Part shown: piece after piece, positions 7,539 through 15,747 of the stretch
Numbering within the stretch: position 1 is the first letter of the stretch
How the letters are laid out: each line of letters starts with the position of its first letter
Source: Pseudonocardia xinjiangensis
Lineage (GTDB): Bacteria; Actinomycetota; Actinomycetes; Mycobacteriales; Pseudonocardiaceae
NCBI RefSeq assembly: GCF_012911925.1
Contig: NZ_JAAXKY010000061.1
Location: 1-39,944, forward strand
DNA length: 39,944 nucleotides
Direction: 5' to 3'
Notes under the pieces: generated by a model
The model's input: only the letters and a program-made list of their open reading frames with translations
Told to the model about the DNA's origin: nothing
Database searches by the model: none
Made by a program: the position numbers and the translations under genes

Positions 7539-8888
7539 ATGACCACCGGAACCGCACCGCTGTACCTGACCGGGCACATGGCCCCGGTCCCCGACGAGAT
7601 CGAGTCCTACGAGTTGCCGATGACGGGCGCCCTGCCGCCGGAGCTCACCGGCCGCTACCTGCGCAACGGCCCCAACCCGCTACCGGGGCAGGACCCGGGG
7701 CACTGGTTCGCCGGCCACGGGATGCTGCACGGCGTGCGGCTGCGCGAGGGGCGCGCCGAGTGGTACCGCAACCGCTGGGTGCGCACGAGCGCGCTGGCCG
7801 GCAAGCCCTTCATCGCCGAGGACGGCACCATCGACCGCGCGGCCGTCGTCGCCAACACGCACGTCATCGAGCACGCGGGCCGGCTTCTGGCCCTGGTCGA
7901 GAGCGGGTTCCCGCACGAGGTCACGGGGGAGCTCGAGACCGTGGGCCCCGTCGACTTCGACGGAAAGCTCACCACCGCGATGACCGCGCACCCGAAGGCC
8001 GACCCGGCCACCGGCGAGCTGCACTTCTTCGGCTACGGCTTCACACCGCCGTATGTCACCTACCACCGGCTCTCGGCCGACGGGCAGCTCGTGGCGAGCG
8101 CGCCGATCGACGTGCCCGGTCCGACGATGATGCACGACTTCGCGATCACCGAGCACCACGCGGTGTTCCTCGACCTGCCCATGACGTTCCAGCTGCGTCC
8201 GCGGATGCCCTACGCCTGGAGCGACGAGTACGGCGCCCGGCTGGGTGTCATGCCGCTCGACCGGCCCGGCGAGGTGCGCTGGTTCGAGATCGACCCCTGC
8301 TACGTCTTCCACGTCGGCAACGCCCACGAGGACGCGGCCGGCCGGATCGTCCTGGACCTGGCCCGCTACAGCCGGGACGGGATCCACACCATCTGGGAGA
8401 GCATCGGCAGCCCGGCCCACCCCGCGGGACCGGGTGCCGCCGCCGCTGTCACCGGCCTCGCGCGGATGCACCGGTTCACCCTGGACCCCGCCACCGGCAC
8501 GGCGAGCGCGGTGGAGCTCGACGACCGGGGCATCGAGTTCCCCACGGTCGACGACCACCGCGTCGGGCGCAGCTCCCGCTACCTCTACGCCGTGGCCGAC
8601 ACCGGGCGGAGCAGCGCCATCGTGCGGTTCGACGGGCAGCTGGGCGCGACGGCGGCGCACGAGCTCGGACCGGACATGGTCGCGGGCGAGGCCGTGTTCG
8701 TGCCCGCCGCCGACCCGGACCGCGCGGAGGACGACGGCTGGCTGCTCTCGATCACCACCCGCCGCGACGGGGGTGCCTCGCAGCTGCTCGTCCTCGACGC
8801 GACGGACGTGGCGGGCGAGCCCGTCGCCGCCGTCACCCTGCCGCGCGGGGTGCCCGCGGGTTTCCACGGGTCGTGGATCGCCGACTGA
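7539..8888 (+). CDS. Carotenoid oxygenase family protein (apocarotenoid or stilbene cleavage)
   Basis: This 449-residue protein belongs to the RPE65/CCD/lignostilbene dioxygenase family, a seven-bladed propeller with non-haem iron held by four His. The four are visible in their family contexts: H151 (TAHPKADPATGEL), H199 (MMHDFAITE), H258 (YVFHVGNAHED) and H443 (GFHGSWI). The N-terminal signature LRNGPNPLPG is also present. It should cleave a C=C bond with O2; whether the substrate is a carotenoid, an apocarotenoid or a lignostilbene is not decided by sequence. Control by a PadR regulator, often a phenolic sensor, makes a phenylpropanoid-type substrate attractive. ATG 7539 is preceded by GAGGGG. 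The gene ends 3 bases before the stop of the convergent dehydrogenase. Confidence 0.94.
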   Translation: MTTGTAPLYLTGHMAPVPDEIESYELPMTGALPPELTGRYLRNGPNPLPGQDPGHWFAGHGMLHGVRLREGRAEWYRNRWVRTSALAGKPFIAEDGTIDRAAVVANTHVIEHAGRLLALVESGFPHEVTGELETVGPVDFDGKLTTAMTAHPKADPATGELHFFGYGFTPPYVTYHRLSADGQLVASAPIDVPGPTMMHDFAITEHHAVFLDLPMTFQLRPRMPYAWSDEYGARLGVMPLDRPGEVRWFEIDPCYVFHVGNAHEDAAGRIVLDLARYSRDGIHTIWESIGSPAHPAGPGAAAAVTGLARMHRFTLDPATGTASAVELDDRGIEFPTVDDHRVGRSSRYLYAVADTGRSSAIVRFDGQLGATAAHELGPDMVAGEAVFVPAADPDRAEDDGWLLSITTRRDGGASQLLVLDATDVAGEPVAAVTLPRGVPAGFHGSWIAD

Positions 8889-8891
8889 CGC

Positions 8892-9929
8892 TCAGTCCTG
8901 GGTCACCATGACCTTGACCGAGGCCTCGGCGTCGGCCTGGGTGCGGAACGCCTGCTCGACCTCTTCGAGCGGCAGCCGGTGGGTGATCAGCGGCTGCATC
9001 CGCACCCGGCCCTGAGCGAGCAGCGAGATCGCGTCGCGGAAGTCCTCCGAGGTGACGTTCGCGCTGCCCCGCAACGTGATCTCCCGCTGCACCGCCGCCA
9101 TCGCGTCGAACTCCGTGAGGCGGTGGTACAGCGCCACGAGCACGATGGTGCCGCGGGGCCGGACGAGCTCCACCGCGGTGGCCACCAGCGGTGCCGCCCC
9201 GCTCGCCTCCACCACGAGCGGCACCTCGCGCTCACCGAGGTGGTGGTGCAGTGCGGCGCGGAGCGCATCGGTGCCGCCGGCCCCGTCCACCGTGGTGATG
9301 CCGAGCCGGGCGCCGATCTCGCGGCGCAGCGGGGAGAGGTCCACCCCGATGACGGGGGCGGCTCCTGCCGCCAGCAGGATCTGCGCGACCTGGAGCCCGA
9401 TCGTGCCGAGCCCCAGCACCACCGCGGGCTCGCCGGGCCGGGCCTGAGCCTGGCGGACCGCGTGCGCCGCCACCGCCGTCGGCTCGATCAGCGCGCCGTC
9501 GGTGAACTCGGCGTTGTCCGGGAGCCGGTGCACGTTCCCGCCGAGCACGGCGTCGGGGATGCGCAGCCGCTCCGCGAACGCGCCGGGCAGGCCGAAGGCG
9601 ATGCTGCGGGTGGTCCACACCTCGCACAGGTGCGGGGCGCCGCCGAGGCAGCGCCGGCAGCGTCCGCACGGCTGGATGGGCAGGCTGGTGAGCCGGTCGC
9701 CCACCGCGATGCCCTCGACCTCACGCCCGACGTCGAGCACGGCTCCGGCGAACTCGTGGCCCATGATCTGCCCGTCGCGGGCGTGCGCGCCCGACCGGAA
9801 GCTGTGCAGGTCCGACCCGCAGACCCCGCACGCGCGCACGTCGAGCACGACGTCACGGGGGCCGGCGACCGGGTCGGGCACCTCCTCGACCGGCATCCGC
9901 CCAGCACCCCTGAACACCCCGGCGAGCAT
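8892..9929 (-). CDS. Zinc-dependent alcohol dehydrogenase (MDR superfamily)
   Basis: This 345-residue enzyme has both metal sites of the medium-chain dehydrogenases. The catalytic zinc ligands are C37 (ACGVCGSDLHS) with H58-E59 (GHEFAG); the structural zinc Cys are C88, C91, C94 and C102 (CGRCRRCLGGAPHLC). The Rossmann fold follows with GLGTIG. It should oxidise an alcohol or polyol, or reduce the aldehyde, with NAD(P). It lies 3 bases from the convergent carotenoid oxygenase, whose products are aldehydes, so a shared pathway is possible but unproven. ATG 9929 has AGGGGG upstream. Confidence 0.93.
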   Translation of the reverse strand: MLAGVFRGAGRMPVEEVPDPVAGPRDVVLDVRACGVCGSDLHSFRSGAHARDGQIMGHEFAGAVLDVGREVEGIAVGDRLTSLPIQPCGRCRRCLGGAPHLCEVWTTRSIAFGLPGAFAERLRIPDAVLGGNVHRLPDNAEFTDGALIEPTAVAAHAVRQAQARPGEPAVVLGLGTIGLQVAQILLAAGAAPVIGVDLSPLRREIGARLGITTVDGAGGTDALRAALHHHLGEREVPLVVEASGAAPLVATAVELVRPRGTIVLVALYHRLTEFDAMAAVQREITLRGSANVTSEDFRDAISLLAQGRVRMQPLITHRLPLEEVEQAFRTQADAEASVKVMVTQD

Positions 9930-10091
9930 GTCGGCCCCCTTGTGGTCGCTTCCGCCCGGGATGCTAGGCCGCGGGCCGGACGCCGGGCGCCCCGTGCGCG
10001 AATCGGCAGGAAGCGGTGCACGCAGAGCCAGGGGAGAGGCGTGTTCGGGATCAGCCGGGGCGGCGGGTGAGCTCGTTGCGCAAGTCGACGA

Positions 10092-10193
10092 TCAACCCGT
10101 GCGGGCGAGCTCGTCCAGCTCGCGGGGGTCGGCGACCGCCTTGTCGGCGAGTCCGATGTAGCGGTCGAGTGCGGTGACGGGCGGTGTGGTCAC
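10092..10193 (-). pseudogene. Remnant of an NTF2/SnoaL-like gene (N-terminal fragment)
   Basis: Reading from GTG 10193, 33 codons give VTTPPVTALDRYIGLADKA and then VADPRELDELA before TGA at 10092. This is the usual beginning of SnoaL/NTF2-like proteins of about 130 residues (R-Y-I..D-x-A..DP..LDEL), but the fragment stops where the beta sheet should begin. No continuation was found in other frames. The 9930-10246 gap holds nothing else I can support. I call it a decayed gene with moderate confidence, because 33 residues are little to judge from. Confidence 0.35.
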
Positions 10194-10246
10194 ACCGAAC
10201 CCTAAGCGCGCGCTCCACCGTGACGATCACCCTCCGAGGGCTCCCC

Positions 10247-10609
10247 TCACAAGGGGACGTACAGGCAGAACGGGTGCCCGGCGGGATCGAGGCACACCCG
10301 CACGTCGTCCTGGGGCTGGTGCTCGGCGACCACGGCCCCTGCCGCCACGGCGTGGGAACACGCCGCGTCCAGGTCGTCGACCGCGATGTCGAGGTGCGCC
10401 AGCATCAGCTGCTCGCCCGGGCGGGCCGGCCACGCCGGCCGCACATAGGCGGACTCGGTCTGGAACGAGAGACCCGCGCCTGCGCCGGGTGCGCGCAGCG
10501 TCACCCAGTGCTGCTCGTCGGTCCCCACCTCCCACCCGAGTAGTCGCTGGTAGAACGCGGCGAGCGCCCGGGCGTCGGGGGCGTCGAGCACGGTGGCGGT
10601 CAGGGTCAT
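10247..10609 (-). CDS. VOC (glyoxalase/bleomycin-resistance fold) family protein
   Basis: The 120-residue product begins with the VOC signature TATVLDAPDARALAAFYQRLLGW and ends VRVCLDPAGHPFCLYV, the paired beta-alpha-beta-beta-beta modules of this superfamily. Metal ligands are not clear. Such proteins act as lyases, dioxygenases or binding proteins, and no specific function can be assigned. ATG 10609 fits the family start; in-frame upstream ATGs (for example 10630) would add a short tail. It is divergent from the AraC-type gene, 142 bases away. Confidence 0.85.
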   Translation of the reverse strand: MTLTATVLDAPDARALAAFYQRLLGWEVGTDEQHWVTLRAPGAGAGLSFQTESAYVRPAWPARPGEQLMLAHLDIAVDDLDAACSHAVAAGAVVAEHQPQDDVRVCLDPAGHPFCLYVPL

Positions 10610-10651
10610 CCGTGGCGGTGTACCGGGCATGGCGGACATCATCGTTGCCCT

Positions 10652-10670
10652 GGGGGTGTTGAACACGCCC
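10652..10670. promoter_or_regulatory. Imperfect palindrome in the VOC/AraC intergenic region
   Basis: GTGTT-G-AACAC (10656-10666) is a perfect 11-base palindrome. It extends outward by GGG and CCC with one mismatch, giving 19 bases. It lies midway between the divergent VOC and AraC genes, so it could be an operator for the AraC-type regulator. No second copy was seen. Confidence 0.3.
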
Positions 10671-10751
10671 CTGTGGTGGGTCAGTCTGGCGGGAGCCGGT
10701 GATCGGGCGCATCGCCGGCCCACGCAACGATGCGAGGAGAGGGGCCGGGTT

Positions 10752-11795
10752 ATGGCTGCCTTGTCGGACGAGTCGATGCCGGACGGGTCCGGGCCGGCCG
10801 GGCCGCTCGGGACCGAGCGCTGGCGGGTGGGTGGCGGACACCGGAGCAGCGCGCAGTGGCAGGCCGAGTGGGAGGACGTCCTCGCGGCCACGCACGTGGC
10901 GTTCGACGTGCGGTTCCCCGACGACAGGGACGGCGCGGGGTTCGCCGGCAGCGTCGAGCGGCGCCGGCTGGGGCAGCTGCACCTGGTCGACTGCGTGTGC
11001 ACGCCCTTCGCCGGGCGGCGCAGCACAGCGGTGATGGGTGACCCGGCCGAGGGGTGGATCGGGCTGCAGCTGGTGCTGCGCGGCGCGGAGCGGGTGACGA
11101 GGTCGCGGACGCAGCAGCACGTGCTGGCCGCCGGCGCCGTCGGCATGTGGGACGGGGCGCGCGCCGTGGGGGTGGAGGTCGTCGAACCGCTCACGAAGCG
11201 CACGCTGATCTTCCCGCGGGAGCTGGTGCACGCGGTCAGCCCGCGCTTCGCCGACGTCGAGGCGCTGCCCTGGCTCGCCGACCGGCCGGGCACCCGGCTG
11301 CTCGTGCGCTACGTCAACGCGCTGGCCGACGAGCTGCCCGAGCTCGACGAGCGCACCGCCGCCGCGGCCGGGGACGTCGTGCTGGAACTGCTGCGCGCGG
11401 TGGTGGAGCCGGAGCTCCCGCAGGCCCGCGCGGCCCGCCGCGAGGCGCTGCGCGCCCGGGCCCGCCGGTACGTGCGGGCGCACCTCACCGACCCCGCGCT
11501 CGGCCCCGAGACGATCGCCAGGGCCCTGTCGGTGTCGCTGCGCACCCTGCACGCCGTGTTCGAGGACACTGAGGAGTCGGTGGCGGCGCTGGTGCGGCGC
11601 GCCCGCCTGGCCCGCTGCCGCGAGGACCTCGCCGAACCGTCCGCGGGCTCCATCACCGAGATCGCGTTCCGCTGGGGCTTCTCCGACGCCACCCACTTCT
11701 CGCACGCGTTCAAGCGCGAGTACGGGATGGCGCCGCGTGACGTCCGGCGGGCGGCGACCGGCGCGACCCGCCCCCCTGCGCGCATCGGCAAGTAA
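10752..11795 (+). CDS. AraC-family transcriptional regulator
   Basis: This 347-residue protein has an N-terminal ligand domain of the AraC_binding_2 (FeaR-like) type, with GWIGLQLVLRGAERVTRSR and GMWDGARAVGVEV, and a C-terminal double helix-turn-helix from about residue 240. The second HTH is very typical: ITEIAFRWGFSDATHFSHAF, then KREYGMAPRDVRR. ATG 10752 is preceded by GAGGAGAGG. It stands 102 bases upstream of the solute-binding protein and 2-oxoacid dehydrogenase operon on the same strand and may activate it. It may also control the divergent VOC gene. Its ligand is unknown. Confidence 0.92.
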   Translation: MAALSDESMPDGSGPAGPLGTERWRVGGGHRSSAQWQAEWEDVLAATHVAFDVRFPDDRDGAGFAGSVERRRLGQLHLVDCVCTPFAGRRSTAVMGDPAEGWIGLQLVLRGAERVTRSRTQQHVLAAGAVGMWDGARAVGVEVVEPLTKRTLIFPRELVHAVSPRFADVEALPWLADRPGTRLLVRYVNALADELPELDERTAAAAGDVVLELLRAVVEPELPQARAARREALRARARRYVRAHLTDPALGPETIARALSVSLRTLHAVFEDTEESVAALVRRARLARCREDLAEPSAGSITEIAFRWGFSDATHFSHAFKREYGMAPRDVRRAATGATRPPARIGK

Positions 11796-11897
11796 TCCGG
11801 CGCGCAGCCGATGGCCTGACCCGGTGCCCGGGACCCACGCTTCCTCCTCGTAACCGCGGAGTCGGGAACCGCCGGAACTCGACGAGGAGTGTGGGCG

Positions 11898-13520
11898 ATG
11901 CGTTGGCGATCACGGCCGTCCTGGGGCGGCGCTGCGGTGTGCGCCGTTCTCTGCGCGGTACTGCTGGCGGCGTGCGGGGCGGTGGGGGCGAACACGCGGG
12001 GCGCGACCGACGCGACCACGAGCGTCCGCGTGCTGGACCCCTACGGCGGTGACCTGGCGGCGGAGGGCACGCCCAAGACCGGCGGGAACCTGATCATCGG
12101 CAACGACCGGGAGATCGTCAGCTTCGACCCGGCCCGGCAGAACGGCAACGTCGTCGCCCAGGCGATCTACGACCTGCTGTTCCGGATCGGTCCGGACGGC
12201 ACGGTGCAGCCGTGGATGGCGTCGTCGATCAACAGCGGCGACAACGGCCTGACCTGGCGGCTCGGCCTCCGCGACGGCGTCACGTTCTCCGACGGCACGC
12301 CGCTCGACGCGAACGCGGTGATCGTCAACACCCAGCGGCACATCGACAAGCCGACGTCCCCGGCCCACGCGTACGCCGACACGATCGCCTCGATGCGGGC
12401 CGTCGACCCGCTGACCGTCGAGTTCACGCTCAAGCAGCCGCTCGGCGACTTCCCCGTGTTCTTCGCGCAGGCGTTCAACGCGGGCTCACTCGGCATGATC
12501 GTCTCGCCTGCCGCGCTGGCGCAGTACGGCGACGACATCGCGAACCACCCGGTCGGCGCCGGACCGTTCGTGATGGACAGCTGGGTCCGCGACAACAAGA
12601 TGACCCTGAAGAAGAACCCGAACTACTGGAAGGCCGGGCAGCCCTACCTGGACTCGATCGAGTTCCGGCCGCTGCCCGACACCGAGACCCGCTACTCGAC
12701 GATGCAGAACGGCGACGTCGACATGATCTACGGCGGGTACAACAACGAGCTGGTGCGCGCGTTCGGCAACCCGAACCTGAAGGTCTACTACGGCCCCGGC
12801 AACGGCGGGTTCTTCTTCTACTTCAACTTCCAGCAGAAGCCGTTCGACGACCGCCGCATGCGGGAGGCGGTGGTCCGGGCGATCGACCTGAACGCGCTCG
12901 GCGCGAGCCAGTACATGGGCCAGCTGATCGGCGCCGACGGGCTCTTCCAGGACGACAGCCCGTACCACAACCCGGAGTCCTCGGCCGCCTGGCCGAAGTA
13001 CGACCCGGAGAAGGCCAAGCAGCTCGTGCAGGAGTACGTCGCCTCCGGCGGCACGGCGTCCTTCTCCTTCAGCACCAGCCGCAGCGAGGTCTCGCTCGGC
13101 GAGTTCGTGCAGGCCCAGATGGCTGCGGTCGGCATCACCGTGGACCTGAAGTTCTACGACCTGGCCGAGTTCACCTCGCGGGTGATCCAGAGCGGTGACT
13201 TCAACCTGATCAGCTGGGTCAACACGTTCGACTACCCGTACCCCGGTGCCGCCCGCCTGCTCCGCTCGGACGGCAACGTCAACTACGGGAAGTACGCGAA
13301 TCCCGAGGTCGACCGCCTGCTCGACGAGGCGGGCGCCACCACCGACGCCGCGCAGCGGGCGAAGGACTACCAGCAGGTGGAGCTGCTCTCCAACCAGGAC
13401 ATCGCGGTGGCGTGGCTCAGCCGCAGCTACCTCTCGACGATCACGAAACCCGACGTCAAGGGCATCGACCGGTACCTGTCGCGCGACCTGTTCTACGGGT
13501 CGCTGTGGCTGGACCGGTGA
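11898..13520 (+). CDS. ABC transporter family-5 substrate-binding lipoprotein (peptide/opine/nickel type)
   Basis: This 540-residue protein has a lipoprotein signal: basic MRWRSR, a hydrophobic core, then LLAAC with the lipidated Cys. The mature part is a family-5 (SBP_bac_5, DppA/OppA-like) binding protein, with GGNLIIGNDREIVSFDPARQ, WRLGLRDGVTFSDGTPLDA and KKNPNYWKAGQPYLDSIEFR. ATG 11898 has GAGGAG 8 bases upstream; GTG 11889 is a weaker alternative. No permease or ATPase gene is adjacent, so it is an orphan receptor that must use a transporter encoded elsewhere. It lies 47 bases before the E2 gene, which suggests that its ligand, or a metabolite of it, feeds the downstream enzymes. Confidence 0.92.
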   Translation: MRWRSRPSWGGAAVCAVLCAVLLAACGAVGANTRGATDATTSVRVLDPYGGDLAAEGTPKTGGNLIIGNDREIVSFDPARQNGNVVAQAIYDLLFRIGPDGTVQPWMASSINSGDNGLTWRLGLRDGVTFSDGTPLDANAVIVNTQRHIDKPTSPAHAYADTIASMRAVDPLTVEFTLKQPLGDFPVFFAQAFNAGSLGMIVSPAALAQYGDDIANHPVGAGPFVMDSWVRDNKMTLKKNPNYWKAGQPYLDSIEFRPLPDTETRYSTMQNGDVDMIYGGYNNELVRAFGNPNLKVYYGPGNGGFFFYFNFQQKPFDDRRMREAVVRAIDLNALGASQYMGQLIGADGLFQDDSPYHNPESSAAWPKYDPEKAKQLVQEYVASGGTASFSFSTSRSEVSLGEFVQAQMAAVGITVDLKFYDLAEFTSRVIQSGDFNLISWVNTFDYPYPGAARLLRSDGNVNYGKYANPEVDRLLDEAGATTDAAQRAKDYQQVELLSNQDIAVAWLSRSYLSTITKPDVKGIDRYLSRDLFYGSLWLDR

Positions 13521-13567
13521 CGCCCGGCCGCGGGCCCGCAGGGGAGAGGACCGGATGGTGAACGCGC

Positions 13568-14881
13568 GTGGGTGACTCCGACGGCGTGCTCGACGTGCGC
13601 ATGCCGAGGCTGTCGGAGTCGATGTCCGAGGGCACGATCGTCCGCTGGCTGCACGCCTCGGGTGCGGCGGTCGAGCGCGGCGACGAGCTCGCGGAGATCG
13701 AGACCGACAAGGCGACGGTGAGCTTCGAGGCCGATGCCGGTGGGGTGCTCGAGATCCTGGCCGAGGAAGGCGCGACCCTTCCGGTCGGTGCGGTCATCGC
13801 CCGGGTCGGTGGGTCGCCCGCAGCGGATACCGGGCCCCCGGTCGCCGCGGGCCTGGTTGCCGATCCGCCTCCCGCGGCCCCGGCTCCCGCGCCTTCGGCC
13901 CCCGCGCCTCCGGTCTCCGTGGACCCGCCCGCTGCGGCCACCGCCCCGGCGCGCCGGGCGAACCGGGTGCCGACCTCGCCGCTGGCGCGTCGCCGGGCGA
14001 AGGAGCTCGGTGTCGACCTCGCCGGGGTGCGGGGGACCGGTCCCGGCGGCCGGATCGTGCGCGCGGACATCGAGGCGGCGGCCGCGGCCACCGCGGCCGC
14101 TGCGGCCCCGGCGGCCGCACTCAACGGTTCCGCGCCTGCCGGCGGGAGCGGCCCCGACCTGCGCGGAGGGGTCACGCTCGTCGAGCTGTCGCGGGCCCGG
14201 CGGCTGACGGCCGACCGGATGGCCGAGTCGGCCGCCACGGTGCCCTCGTTCCCGCTCACCGCAGAGGTGGACATGACCCGGGCGCTGGAGCTGCGCTCCG
14301 GGATCGCCGACCTCGGGGACGCCACCGCCGTCCCGACCGTCACCGACCTCGTGGTGGCGGCCAGCGGCCGGGCGCTGTGGGAGCACCCGCGGGTCAACGC
14401 GTCCTACCGCGAGGGCACGGTCGCGATGTTCGAGCGCGTGAACATCGGCGTCGCCGTGGACACGCCCGAGGCGCTGCTGGTGCCCACGGTCACCGACGCC
14501 GACCGCCGGTCGCTCACCTCGATCGCGGTCCGCACGCGCGAGCTGGCCGAGCTGGCTCGCAGCGGCCGGATCGGCCCCGCCGACCTGGAGGGCGCCACGT
14601 TCACGGTGTCCAACCTCGGCATGTTCGGGGTCACCGTCTTCGAGGCCGTGATCAACCCGCCGCAGGCGGCGATCCTCGCCGTCGGGGCGCTGCGCAGGCT
14701 GCCCCGCGAGATCGACGGCGAGGTGCAGTTCCGTCCGGTCCTCACCCTCACCCTGACCAGCGACCACCGCGTGCTCGACGGGGCGGAGTCGGCGCGGTTC
14801 CTGCGCCGCCTCGTCGAGCTGCTGGAACGGCCGCTCGCCCTGCTGCTCGACCACCCGACGACGAGTGAGGAGCGTGCATGA
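13568..14881 (+). CDS. Dihydrolipoyl acyltransferase (E2) of a 2-oxoacid dehydrogenase complex
   Basis: The 437-residue protein shows all E2 parts: one lipoyl domain with lipoyl-lysine K48 (EIETDKATVSFEA), an Ala/Pro hinge, a peripheral-subunit binding domain at about 135-173 (TSPLARRRAKELGVDL, GTGPGGRIVRADI), a second hinge, and a catalytic acyltransferase domain with H400 and D404 in SDHRVLDGAESARFL. It transfers the acyl group made by the E1 subunits to CoA. With two E1 pairs encoded downstream, this E2 may serve both. GTG 13568 gives the family N-terminus, but the best Shine-Dalgarno (GGGGAGAGG) fits ATG 13555, which opens a 6-codon frame ending at 13575. Coupling through that mini-ORF is possible. 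No E3 gene is nearby. Confidence 0.92.
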   Translation: MGDSDGVLDVRMPRLSESMSEGTIVRWLHASGAAVERGDELAEIETDKATVSFEADAGGVLEILAEEGATLPVGAVIARVGGSPAADTGPPVAAGLVADPPPAAPAPAPSAPAPPVSVDPPAAATAPARRANRVPTSPLARRRAKELGVDLAGVRGTGPGGRIVRADIEAAAAATAAAAAPAAALNGSAPAGGSGPDLRGGVTLVELSRARRLTADRMAESAATVPSFPLTAEVDMTRALELRSGIADLGDATAVPTVTDLVVAASGRALWEHPRVNASYREGTVAMFERVNIGVAVDTPEALLVPTVTDADRRSLTSIAVRTRELAELARSGRIGPADLEGATFTVSNLGMFGVTVFEAVINPPQAAILAVGALRRLPREIDGEVQFRPVLTLTLTSDHRVLDGAESARFLRRLVELLERPLALLLDHPTTSEERA

Positions 14882-15747
14882 GCGTCGACATCCTGGGCGC
14901 CTACTGGACCACGGCAGGACCGGTCGAGATCCGGACCGGCCGCGAGTGGAGCCTGTTCGACTGGCCGGACCGGTGCGCCGAGGCGAAGCGCGTCGGCATG
15001 AGCGGTCTCGGCCTCTGGCACACCGACCTCGAGCACCTGCTGGAGCGCTACACCCTGGCCGAGATCAAGCAGATCTTCGACGACAACGGGTTGGTGCATC
15101 TGGAGCTGGAGTTCCTCAACGACTGGTTCGTCCCGCGGGGCGACGAGAAGCGCGCGGCGTCCGACGGCCAGCGCGACCTGCTGTTCGACGCCGCCGCCGC
15201 GCTCGACGCCCATCACATCAAGATCGGCAACCTGCAGCGGACGCCGGCGACGATCGACCGGCTCACCGAGGCGTTCGGCGAGCTGTGCGCCGACGCGGCG
15301 GACCGCCACGCCGCTCCGCTGACCTACGAGCTGATGCCCTTCGACGTCAACGCGGCCTCGCTGGAGGCGGTGCTGCAGATCGTGGGTGGGGCCGGGGCAC
15401 CCAACGGCGGCATCGCGATCGACACGTGGCACCTGGGCAAGATGGCGATCTCCCCGGACGACCTGCGGGCGATCCCGCGCCACCTGCTCACGTACGTGGA
15501 GCTCAGCGACGGCATGCAGGAGAACATGCCCGACCACACGCACGAGACCACGCGTTTCCGCCGGCTGCCCGGCGAGGGCGAGTTCGACATCCCCGGCTAC
15601 GTCCGGGCGCTGGCCGACCTCGGCTACGCCGGCCCATGGGGTGTCGAGGTGCTGTCCGACGCACTGCGCGCCCTGCCGCTGCCGGAGATGTTCCGGCGGA
15701 CGGTCGAGACCTCCACTGCCCAGATCGAGAAGGGACTGAAGGCATGA
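14878..15747 (+). CDS. Sugar phosphate isomerase/epimerase-like TIM-barrel protein
   Basis: This 289-residue protein belongs to the AP-endonuclease-2/xylose isomerase-like barrel family. Typical elements are a strand ending LELEFL, a likely metal-binding Glu in TYELMPFD, IAIDTWHLG with a ligand Asp/His pair, YVELSDG and a C-terminal GVEVLS. Relatives isomerise or epimerise sugars, inositols or keto acids, or act as hydroxypyruvate isomerases. It is unusual inside a 2-oxoacid dehydrogenase operon, sitting between E2 and E1 with 4-base overlaps (ATGA) on both sides. It probably prepares the 2-oxo or ketol substrate for the complex; this is an inference from context. Confidence 0.88.
   Translation: MSVDILGAYWTTAGPVEIRTGREWSLFDWPDRCAEAKRVGMSGLGLWHTDLEHLLERYTLAEIKQIFDDNGLVHLELEFLNDWFVPRGDEKRAASDGQRDLLFDAAAALDAHHIKIGNLQRTPATIDRLTEAFGELCADAADRHAAPLTYELMPFDVNAASLEAVLQIVGGAGAPNGGIAIDTWHLGKMAISPDDLRAIPRHLLTYVELSDGMQENMPDHTHETTRFRRLPGEGEFDIPGYVRALADLGYAGPWGVEVLSDALRALPLPEMFRRTVETSTAQIEKGLKA

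Noticed and set aside
10230..10256. Small hairpins (CCCTCCGAGGG and CCCCT-CACA-AGGGG) around the VOC stop
   Set aside because: Stems of five bases are too short to call a terminator in DNA this GC-rich, and the second overlaps the coding end.
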